DNA of 17,575 nt from Cymbomonas tetramitiformis (lineage: Eukaryota; Chlorophyta; Pyramimonadophyceae; Pyramimonadales; Pyramimonadaceae). The notes below the pieces were generated by a model. The model was given only the letters and a program-made list of their open reading frames with translations, was not told the DNA's origin and ran no database searches. The position numbers were made by a program, and so were the translations under genes. How positions within the stretch are numbered: the stretch's first letter is position 1; each line of letters opens with the position of its first letter. Below are positions 9,165-17,011 of this stretch, in pieces. Location of the stretch: assembly GCA_001247695.2 (NCBI GenBank), contig LGRX02014015.1, positions 1 through 17,575 on the forward strand, written 5' to 3'.

Positions 9165-9920
9165 TAAGGTTGGGTATCGGTTTGGCCGATTATTTGATTA
9201 TCGGAAGAATTATGAGTATCGAATTGGTTTAGAAATTGTTCAATGAATGATCGAAGTTGTTTGGCGTACCGTAAGCTTTCGATCGAGTTGGTTTGGGAAT
9301 GCAAAGCGTACAATTGAATCAGTTTGGGATATCAAACCCCAAGATCAATTTGAGTGGACAACCCTAAGCCCTTAGTCGATTCGAAAAGGGGGGAAATCAA
9401 AAAGTGCTCTTCATAATCGATCATCGGGTGCTTTCCAAGGCTATATACCGATATTTCCGATAACCGATACTATCGATATATCGTATTTATGGCCGATTAT
9501 CGAATTGCAATATCAAACTATCGATTGTGTAGGATTCGGTGTTCCATGTTTAATTTATAACGAACTGCATATAAATGTCCAAATAATCGATTGTGCCGAT
9601 TATCGATACCGTTTTTCGGATATTGGATTGTATCGATACCGAAAAGTCGAACCGATATAGAGCCGTGGTGCTTTCTAATTGACATACCTCAAATTTCACC
9701 ATACTCAAGAAAAAATGATTCGCCTGCGGCGGGTGTTCTCCATCGAATCGGTTTGTGTCTTCGAAACCCGCAATTTAATCGGTTTCTTCCCTCCGAGCGT
9801 TCAATCGAATCGAATAAGAGATGCTCCGCATCGTCCTTGAAGCCCTCAATCGAACTGATGTCGGCAAGGGCGGTCTTGAAGCCCACAATCGAATCGATTC
9901 CGAGCCCCAACACCTTCGGT
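9165..9920. repeat. Region dense in CGATTATCG / ATCGATACCG words
   Basis: Short words such as GCCGATTAT, ATCGATACCG, CAATCGAAT and CCGATAACCGATA recur dozens of times on both strands. The start (GGGTATCGGTTTGGCCGATT near 9172) is roughly the reverse complement of 9640-9660 (AAAGTCGAACCGATAT). This could be the degenerate body of a non-autonomous DNA transposon with subterminal repeats. The open frames across it reflect this bias and match nothing I know. Confidence 0.5.
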
Positions 9921-10632
9921 TCAATTGAACCACTTTCGGATTTTCATTATGATAGTCATGCCCATAAATTAAGGGGCACTTTCTGACGATTTCGAGCACG
10001 CTTGCCGGGATCTGGCTGGGCAGCCCTGTCCGAGAGTCTCGGTTCAGGCCCCCTTCCAGACCCAAGTCCAATCTGAGTCTGTTTAGACCCGAGTAGTAGT
10101 AGCCGTACAATAACCGTGACCGTTCGAGGTTCTAGGTTTAGGTTTAATATATGTCTTAAGTTTTATCAATAACACAAGTTATCTAAATCTGAAATACCGC
10201 GTCTGACTGTTAACTATATTATCACACCCGAGATATACCGGTAGTATATCAGTAGGTCGTGGCCCCATCCACGTTATTTTTTCCACTTCGGATCGTTTGG
10301 CCATGATTATCTAAGCGACACCGCTTGAGTGGGTGGTGCGCCCATGAGGATAGCGTGTTGAGCGCCGGGAGTTAGGGGTTCGTAGCTGCGATTACGGATT
10401 TTGGTTTTGGCGAGGCGACGCGTATTCGTATGGAATGAGGTTCTCCCTAGAGTTATATCGTTGGAATTAGCTACTCTAATCGCCTTGCAGGACCGTGTGC
10501 CGGCCGACGTTCCCATCGACATCTCCGCCGACGCCTAACTATTTTTCAGTGCAAGCTTGGAATCACTGACTCCGCATTTTCCAAACACGTTATTCTCCGT
10601 CTAGCACCACTCTACTCATTGGTATTTCTAGA
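9921..10632. other. Gene-poor stretch with a possible coding fragment
   Basis: Near 10130 a GGTTTAGGTTTA word resembles telomeric repeat but is too short to mean anything. From 10386 to 10538 one plus-strand frame is open and coding-like in composition (ends VPADVPIDISADA, then TAA) but has no ATG and a stop just before it. It may be the tail of a decayed polyprotein belonging to element C. Confidence 0.35.
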
Positions 10633-11034
10633 ATGGATACGAGAAACAAAGTAAAAAGAAAGTTGCTGAAGGAGTCCGACTTGGACTCTTCCTTGAGACT
10701 TGCGGACGCTATCCGCAACTCTCCGACGGTGCGCACTCCGCCGGTGCCCATTCCGCCGGCACCATCGGCGAACGAAGCTCCAGCGGCTGCCCTGGTCCGT
10801 CAGAAATTTGAGGATGTTAAGTCCATTGTCGACGTCATCTACTCCAAGGGCCGCCATCGAAAATGGGCGAAAGCGATTAAGGGCCATGCCCTTGGAGGTG
10901 ACTACTTTGACGCCTCCGACGACGTCTCGAAATTGGCCAAGGTCATCGTAGCCCTCAAGGCCGAGATTGTCACGGCCGGTCTGGATCCCGACGTCTTTGA
11001 CATGGACAACCCCACCCTAGCGGTTCATCGTTAG
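10633..11034 (+). CDS. Small ORF of element C, possibly a truncated Gag-like protein
   Basis: The frame encodes 133 residues from ATG 10633 (A at -3, G at +4). It has a basic N-terminus, a Pro/Ala-rich segment (about residues 36-55) and a predicted-helical, mixed-charge C-terminal half. I recognise no family. Its C-terminal half resembles a piece of the element A protein in order and spacing: IVDVIYSKGR here against VIDILKARG there, then a glycine-containing link, a D-F or D-Y pair, a helix, and PDVFDM against TAKIFDL. This suggests a Gag-related fragment, but was judged by eye. About 75 bp after the stop come a purine tract and an LTR-like start, which supports a retroelement origin. Confidence 0.5.
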   Translation: MDTRNKVKRKLLKESDLDSSLRLADAIRNSPTVRTPPVPIPPAPSANEAPAAALVRQKFEDVKSIVDVIYSKGRHRKWAKAIKGHALGGDYFDASDDVSKLAKVIVALKAEIVTAGLDPDVFDMDNPTLAVHR

Positions 11035-11110
11035 GCTGCCACGTCATCACATCTGAGGTCGGACCTCTGAAACGTAACTCGACACGAATGTCGTGAGGTC
11101 ACGACACTTT

Positions 11111-11263
11111 AAAAGAGGGGAGATATGTCACGGATCGAAAGATGACAGACGCCCGCAGTCGCGATGTTGGTACGTCGTCGTCGATGTCACACGCATAGTC
11201 GATCATCGATCTGTAACAGTCCGATCTGTACGAGTACCACTGTAATGCGCGAAAGGATCATCA
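11111..11263 (+). mobile_element. Element C: polypurine tract and short 3' LTR
   Basis: AAAAGAGGGGAGA (11111-11123) is a good polypurine tract. It is followed by TGTCACGGAT at 11126, nearly the same start as the element A LTR (TGTCACGGAG). An internal TGTCACACGCA word, shared with the element A LTR, lies near 11185. The likely end is GGATCATCA at 11263, again like TCTCATCA in element A. That gives a 138-bp LTR. I found no matching 5' LTR, so only the 3' end of this element remains, or its other LTR has decayed. Confidence 0.55.
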
Positions 11264-11265
11264 TC

Positions 11266-11339
11266 CTCCGCGTAGCTCAGTTGGTTAGAGCGTCGCACTA
11301 GAGAAGCGAACGTCACGGGTTCAAATCCCGTCGTGGAGC
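11266..11339 (+). tRNA. tRNA-like gene, anticodon AGA (would read Ser codon UCU)
   Basis: The sequence folds as a full cloverleaf. It has a 7-bp acceptor stem with one G-U pair, GCTC/GAGC D stem and ACGGG/CCCGT T stem. The anticodon loop is CTAGAGA with T33 and AGA at 11300-11302. The Pol III boxes are canonical: A box TAGCTCAGTTGG and B box GGTTCAAATCC. TTTT at 11341-11344 can terminate. Two points are odd: an A-A mismatch closes the anticodon stem, and the variable loop is only 5 nt although eukaryotic serine tRNAs have a long variable arm. No intron. It could be a tRNA of shifted identity, a pseudogene or the head of a tRNA-derived repeat. Confidence 0.75.
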
Positions 11340-11349
11340 ATTTTCGCCC

Positions 11350-11790
11350 CATACGCACCTTACAGCATTAGCGCCCGAGACCCCTGTTGAGGAAGAGACC
11401 CCCCTTATATGGGAGTACACAGTACTACTGTACTGTGTAATAATGTGTCATGAAGAATACTGGCACATGATAATGCAGTACAAGCATATGATAGGTTGAT
11501 GAGACTTGGCCATGCTGACTAGGATTACCTCAGAGAGCTGAGTGAATAAGTAATGGCCAAGGCCAAAGAAACAGTTGAGATTTCTAGAGTAAAACAGCCG
11601 CATGGCAAAAGTCAATATAATACCTAATTCTTACTGCAAATATATGCACTGAGTCTGGACATAGTTCCTAAGAATCGACATAGCTTGATTAGTCTTATAT
11701 AGTGCATAATATAGAACCTTGCACTATATATGATCCACAAGTAGTTTCACAGTGTCTGTTATGTGAGGAGGGTTACAGCTGCCTCCCACA
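11350..11790 (+). repeat. 5' LTR of element B
   Basis: This begins with CATACGCACC, ten bases after the tRNA-like gene, and ends GCCTCCCACA. It holds an 11-bp inverted repeat (TATATAGTGCA at 11696-11706, TGCACTATATA at 11720-11730). Its last 35-40 bp differ clearly from those of the 3' copy, although the rest is nearly identical. Confidence 0.85.
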
Positions 11791-11793
11791 AAA

Positions 11794-11802
11794 TGGTATC
11801 AG
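11794..11802 (+). promoter_or_regulatory. Primer-binding site of element B (initiator Met tRNA type)
   Basis: TGGTATCAG is complementary to the 3' end of an initiator-methionine tRNA ending in CTGATACCA. It follows the CA end of the left LTR by three bases, as in copia-like elements. The match stops after nine bases (TGTGC follows rather than AGC). Confidence 0.7.
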
Positions 11803-13061
11803 TGTGCTACGCACCACCACCACCACCGCTTCCACAAAATTTTTCTGCTTTGAGACTGTGACTCTTCCGACGAATTTGCGTGTGCTTCAGTTTTTCGAAT
11901 GGAATTTGAACTCTCAAGTTACTAGCGCGTTGCGTGACTTTGGGTCAAGCACTGGCCAAGGAGGGCGTTTGCGTCTTCCTTCAGCGAAATGACTTGTGGC
12001 ACTGTCAAAATTCTTCTTCAAGTTACTTGTGAGACATAATCTTTCTTCGCGGATTGCTTCATGATGGTTTCTTCGTGCAGCTGCGCGTGCTTTGCAGTCT
12101 TATCTGCTGTGAGTTCCTAGTGCGCACGCAGTTCTTCACTCGAATGTTCGCAATGGCGTTTGTTCCTCAGCAACAAAAGTTCTTAGAATTGTCGGATGCA
12201 ACTTATACTCTCTTCGCGCCGTGATCTGTGATGGAAAATTTCGGCTCGCCTAGTGTGAGGCCTCCTACTGTGGCACAGTGTGCCACAAATAAAGTAGCCC
12301 TGCGCTATCTTTCGTCTTGCGTTCGCTCTGCGCTTGGGACTTTCAAATTACCTTTGCAAATTATGGCAATTTTTGCGGGTGCTGCTTAAATTCGGGTTTG
12401 AGAATGGTCGAAATTCTACTTCTGGCTCTGGCCCTTGAGTTCGCGCTCTGACGCGCTGGTCAACGACTCGTCGTTTTTCTGACTCGCTGGCAGTTTTGCG
12501 CCGTTAATTCTTCTCGGGAATTGTACCAGTTGGTCAGCGTTTTCCGCGAGATCTTCGTCTACACTACCCTCTGCGATTGGGATGTGTGCGCAATGTTCTT
12601 CTTTGGCTCGGAATTGGCGTGATGCAACTTCGGATTAGCGCTATTCCGCTGGCGTGCGTGTTCTTCGTCGGGTGTCTTTGCGACTGAGTGGGATTGAGCA
12701 AATTTATGCTGTGGAATTCGAAAATGTTCTCTGAATGGGCAGATGCGACTTGCTTTCTTAGCCCTTGAGTTCTGCAGCGCTCTAGCGTTCTTAACAGTGG
12801 CTGACCCTGAGTGGTATCGCGCAGCAGCGTTACTTTGACTTCCGTGGACCGATCGTTGCCCAATTTTGCTCAATTTGTTTTCATCTTGCCTCTTCGAGTT
12901 CGCTGGGAAGCTTCAATTGAGATTTGGTAACAGCAGTTGCTTGTTTGCTGTTGGGCTTCTGCGTCTTCGCTCTTCCACTATACGCCTATACGGCGGAAGC
13001 GCTGGCAAATTTTTCAGAATCAGATTGCCGCGTTTCTCCACCAACTTTGGCGACTGTTTGC
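11803..13061 (+). other. Long untranslated leader of element B
   Basis: About 1.26 kb of T-rich sequence precedes the likely start codon. No plus-strand frame looks coding. The open minus-strand frames at 12559-12873 overlap in two registers and show no domain, so I treat them as chance. Leaders of this kind occur in large non-autonomous LTR elements, where they carry packaging signals; none can be read here. Confidence 0.45.
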
Positions 13062-14870
13062 ATGTCTTCTTCTCGGTCGCAGCGTGAGTTGCCGCCTTGG
13101 CGGAGTGGCAGCCCGGGTGCTGCGGGGGCTTCCCCTGGGCCTTCCGGGCTCTCGGGCTCGGCTCGGCCGTTTGCGCCTGGGGTGCGGGATGAGCTTGCGG
13201 CTTTGGAGCCCACTCCTTTCTTTGTTCCGCGTGCTGGGAACGGGCCTGCCGGGGCGCGGCGAGGCAGCGGGGGGGGAGGAGGAGTGCAACGCTCTCTTGA
13301 AGAGCAGTACGCGCGTTTCTCAAGCGCGCCAGTGCCTCGAGGAGAACGCGACTCACAAGCGTCGCTGCCCGCCACACCCATGGGCTTTACCAACGAGCCG
13401 CGGGACACACCTGGCCAGGTGTCCGCTACCGTCCGCATGTTTGAGCGGTACTCTACACCGCAACAACGCGCTCTTCTGGCTCGCGCTACTCCACGACGTG
13501 GCCAACCAGCTTTCGAGGAAACCAACACGGTCGCTATAGCCACCCCATATTCCTTGGAATCACCTCCTCGAAGTGAAGCTGTAGTTGATCAAACACTTGT
13601 AGTAGAGCACCGTGCTGCAGAGTTACCCACTGGTAGTGACATGTCGGCGCACAAGCGCGAAGGCGTGCCTCTGGGTAGCGAACGACGCCTGTCTGGCACA
13701 AGCGTCAAACTTGCTCGCCAAGCAGTGGCAGTGGACATTTTGGCTCAATACGTCTTACGTAGTTGGTGGAGCACTTGGAAGGCGCGCGTATATAGTGGTA
13801 GCACTCTTCCAGTCTTCAAGGCATGGCGCCTACGAGCCCGCCTCGTGCGGACTGCCACCTTCTTTGCAGCATGGCATGAGCAAGTCCAACACGAACGTCA
13901 GGAGAACATTATGCGAGCAAACTCGCATTTGTCATTTCTACTCTTGGGCGTCTGGCGAGAGGAAACACGTCGTGTAAAAGAGATCAAACTCGAGATCACG
14001 AAGTGCAACGACGCTCTATCCAGGTTCTACGCGGAAAAGTGTGTGAAGGCGTGGAGAGCTATCGTGGATTTCGCGTCCAAGTGCACACGTTTTGCGGTAC
14101 AACGCAAACAGCACGTGAAGCGCAAAGCCCTTCACGAGTGGGCAGCACTGACGGACGTCCCTGACGTGACTCCAAACCAATGGGCGACTTTACGTAAACA
14201 TTTGCGCCGCCTAGCGGACCGCTTTTCTTTGGGGGGGGGAGAGAGCGCACCGCGAGTGGCAGATGGCAGCCACCGCGAGCGCGCCAGGCGCACCGCCATG
14301 AGGCAGCAGCTCTCGCTGTGCTGTCTCGGGCTGCGTGACGCGCCGCTGCCCCGCCAGGCACACCAGACGCATGGTGCCTGGGGGTAGCGCGCAGCGTGTG
14401 CACCGCGTTTAGGCGCATCGGGCCTCCTTGCAGAGGTTGATGCGCGTGCCTGGGAGCAGCACACCGCGCACGCATGCCCCGCCGCCGAGCGCGGCGACTT
14501 CAAACGCCGTTATGGGCGACACGAGAAGATGGCGCAGAGCGGCTCCACCCGCAGAGAGTCGGGCGACCCTAGGCCAGGCATGGGAGCTGGATGGCACGTG
14601 TATGGCATCCCCGCAGCCTTGCTTAAACAGTTATTCAGCTCTCTACCGGTGGAACAACCCGTGGGGTCAATCGCAGCGGTATGTGAATACCTAGCGGAAA
14701 TACTCTGGAGAGATGAAAATGAGATAGAGCTCAACGATGAGAGAGTCTGCGCTAATCTGGAAGAAGCTGACGAGGAGCCTGTGACCTTGATGCCGGAGTA
14801 CAACCCTACGCCGCCACCAGTGATGTCCGACGACAGCGAGTGGGACAGCATGGGCTCCGAATCAGCCTAA
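13062..14870 (+). CDS. Element B protein with Sfi1-like tryptophan repeats, interrupted by one amber codon
   Basis: From ATG 13062 the frame runs 441 codons to TAG at 14385-14387. The same frame then stays open to a TAA at 14868-14870, so 602 sense and stop codons contain one internal stop. Residues 1-230 are Pro/Gly/Ser/Arg-rich and disordered-looking. Residues 235-365 are helical with tryptophans at 239, 255, 271, 298, 331 and 360, in contexts such as FKAWRLRAR, FFAAWHEQV, VKAWRAIVD and LHEWAALTD. The spacing (16, 16, 27, 33, 29) resembles the centrin-binding repeats of Sfi1-family proteins. The last 115 residues are acidic, ending DDSEWDSMGSESA. A G-run near 14230 and GGGGG before the amber are indel-prone. 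It may be a captured host gene or an unusual Gag; neither is proven. Confidence 0.55.
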
Positions 14871-14910
14871 CGACTGTGCATCTACGCACAAGCGAGGACG
14901 CTTCCCACCT

Positions 14911-14924
14911 GAAGGGGGGGGGAG
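14911..14924 (+). other. Polypurine tract of element B
   Basis: GAAGGGGGGGGGAG lies 40 bp after the final stop codon. TGTGCTAGGACAACA follows and looks like a typical LTR start, which would make the 3' LTR 504 bp (14926-15429). Confidence 0.55.
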
Positions 14925-14990
14925 TTGTGCTAGGACAACACACGGTGTCATGCGCGGATGACTCAGCAATGTCATACATGCCAGTAGTGT

Positions 14991-15429
14991 CATACGCGCC
15001 TTACAACATTAGCGCCCGAGACCCCTGTTGAGGAAGAGACCCCCCTTATATGGGAGTACACAGTACTATTGTACTGTCTAATAATGTGTCATGAAGAATA
15101 CTGGCACATGATAATGCAGTACAAGCATATGATAGGTTGATGAGACTTGGCCATGCTGACTAGGATTACCTCAGAGAGCTGAGTGAATAAGTAATGGCCA
15201 AGGCCAAAGAAACAGTTGAGATTTCTAGAGTAAAAACAGCCGCATGGCAAAAGTCAATATAATACCTAATTCTTACTGCAAATATATGCAATGAGTCTGG
15301 ACATAGTTCCTAAGAATCGACATAGCTTGATTAGTCTTATATAGTGCATAATATAGAACTGCACTATATATGATCCACCAGTAGTTTCACAGTCACTGTC
15401 AAGTAGAAGGTTTGGTACTGCCTCCTACA
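14991..15429 (+). repeat. 3' LTR of element B (shared part)
   Basis: This begins CATACGCGCC and ends GCCTCCTACA. It matches 11350-11790 with about six substitutions and two small indels until GTTTCACAGT, then diverges for the last 35-40 bp. A start at 14988 (TGTCATACGC) or 14926 (TGTGCTAGG) is possible. The 11-bp inverted repeat is conserved at 15338-15370. Confidence 0.88.
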
Positions 15430-15498
15430 AAAAACATTCAATTTTATTTTCGCCAAAACATTAAATCACTTAAAGATAAGAGTGTTTATAAGAGTATA

Positions 15499-16145
15499 AT
15501 GGATTATCAAGACATCGACACTTCAAAGTTTGCACTTAGGTCATTCCTCAAAATGCAATGGGTAAAAAACTTGACCGATGGTGGTGCTCAAGCTTATGTC
15601 ATCTCAACTTTGAAAGATGGCAAAATTTTAATTAAGTCGGACACCAAGAAAATGGGCAATATGTGGTCCAAAATTCACAAAGTCAATATGGGGAAGATTT
15701 TGACCTCACATCATGGCATCTATGAAATAATTCAACCCGATGTCAAAAAAAAAACTTTTTTGATATTGATGGAAAATCTGAAATCGACTTAGAAACACTC
15801 AAAAACATAATATTGACCAAATTTCCAAATGCCAACTTTCAAATTAGTGGGAATACATCGCCAAAAAATGGTGAACCATATTGGTCTTATCACATTACTC
15901 TTTATAATTATTACTTTAAGAATCTTGGTGCTATGGCTCCCTTGAAAACATGGGTAAAAAAGTATAAAAATGACTTTGGTATGGATGATATATATACCAC
16001 AAATCGTCCCTTCAAATATGTTGATCGAAGCAAGCCTAATGAATTGCGAACTCAAGATATCATTGACGGAAGTCAATCGGTCACCAAGCATTCTGTATTC
16101 CGCTATTCTTTTCGTCCAGCGTGCGCCAGCGCTAACGCTCTTTGA
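15499..16145 (+). pseudogene. Archaeo-eukaryotic primase (AEP) remnant, viral D5-type, frameshifted
   Basis: AEP primases make primers for DNA replication; in nucleocytoplasmic large DNA viruses they are fused to a D5-like helicase. Frame 1 opens at ATG 15499 and runs to an A10 run (15745-15754). The conserved part then continues in frame 3 to a stop at 16143-16145. FFDIDG (15756-15773) carries the two metal-binding aspartates. WSYHI (around 15891) carries the catalytic histidine. YTTNRPFKYVDRSKPN (from about 15993) is the downstream arginine/lysine motif. Order and spacing fit an AEP core. Codons are strongly AT-rich, unlike the neighbours. The similarity seems to end near 16100, and no helicase part follows. 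It is broken by the frameshift and a missing C-terminus. A virophage or Polinton-like origin is also possible. Confidence 0.7.
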
Positions 16146-16156
16146 CCGTTTCCGCT

Positions 16157-17011
16157 TTAACCCCTAAGTTGCCGTTGGTTGAGAAATCTCAACAAGCCCT
16201 CGAAAATAAGAGCGTGGCGTACCATGAAACGGCATATGTGCGGTTGGCGTTACGGGCATTGCAAGGTTTGTGGACGCACTCATGATGTATGGCTACAAGT
16301 TAACCAAGGGTATAGCACATATACCAATGCGATATATCTCTCACGTGTTAGCATTCCCAAACCCAAATTTGTCTCGTTTGTGTCATTCTGCGCTTAAATT
16401 TGGCTTTGAAAAGTAGCTAGCCAAGCCATAATTATTGTAGTGGTAATCATATACGTGGCCATGTGGGAATATAAGATACAAATGGATCCCAACGCCAATC
16501 TTGCATGCAACATGGGGTATTATATCACCACATAGTCTCATTTTATGAGCAAAATCGCCTGAGTTTTGGCTTAAGTATGGAAAACATTTCTTAAGTATGG
16601 GAAAACATTCCGAATCCGAGTGTTTTTTTTTGGTGTTTTTTTTGCTATTAATGGCAATTATTGGCACACGGGGCGGTATTAATGCGCACTATCGATTAGG
16701 GATATTCTCACATGCCAATTTCCACGACATTTAACCATGGGATAAGTTAATAAGATTGCAGTCGCGCATCGTACACGAGATATATGCGTAATTTCCATGC
16801 TCAAAACACTCAAAATTTTGGTTGGATAATCCATATATCTCGAGATATAAGATAGAGGTAGCTATATCATGGTTCGTTGTGGCTTATTTGATGGTCGCCT
16901 ATACCATACACGATGTCGCATGCGTGCATGCAGCCAAAATCATGCCATACTTCGGATTTCCCCGAAAGCACATAATTTCGCAAAAAGTTCCAACGGCAAC
17001 TTAGGGGTTAA
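16157..17011. mobile_element. Non-autonomous piggyBac-like element (MITE)
   Basis: An 18-bp perfect terminal inverted repeat, CCCCTAAGTTGCCGTTGG, lies at 16161-16178 and 16990-17007. TTAA flanks each end (16157-16160 and 17008-17011). TTAA target duplication with CCC at the tips is the hallmark of the piggyBac superfamily. The element is 847 bp and encodes no transposase, so it would need one from elsewhere. The subterminal 150 bp on each side share weak inverted similarity. A 16-bp palindrome centred on CTCGAG lies at 16834-16849. A short Cys-containing frame at 16179-16397 reads inward from the left tip and matches nothing I know. It sits 12 bp after the end of the primase remnant. Confidence 0.85.

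Larger units (their letters stand above)
11350..15429 (+). mobile_element. Element B: non-autonomous copia-like LTR element carrying a Trp-repeat protein
   Basis: Direct repeats at 11350-11790 and 14991-15429 (about 98 percent identical over their first 400 bp) flank 3.2 kb. A primer-binding site, TGGTATCAG, lies three bases after the left repeat, and a polypurine tract (AAGGGGGGGGGA) lies at 14912-14923. The PBS matches the initiator-methionine tRNA site used by plant copia elements. The interior encodes one long protein frame (13062-14870, one stop) and no protease, integrase or reverse transcriptase. No target duplication is visible: the sequence before 11347 does not match that after 15429. 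If the true LTR begins right after the polypurine tract, at TGTGCTAGG (14926), the left LTR has lost about 65 bp next to the tRNA-like gene. Confidence 0.75.

Noticed and set aside
9591..9986. Plus-strand frame of 131 codons
   Set aside because: Its residues simply translate the repeated CAATCGAAT/CGATTATCG words; no domain is seen.
10128..10150. Telomere-like GGTTTAGGTTTA
   Set aside because: Only about two units are present, too few for an interstitial telomere.
11702..11992. Plus-strand frame of 96 codons
   Set aside because: It runs through the 5' LTR end and the primer-binding site of element B, so it is not a likely gene.
12986..13543. Overlapping long frames on both strands (12913-13543)
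   Set aside because: All sit over the GC-rich Pro/Gly/Ser part of the element B protein. The plus frame beginning at ATG 13062 is the one that continues into the tryptophan repeats.
16179..16397. Cys-containing frame inside the piggyBac-like element, perhaps a transposase Cys-rich domain
   Set aside because: It starts at the left tip and reads inward, whereas that domain belongs at the C-terminus of a transposase. No catalytic region accompanies it.
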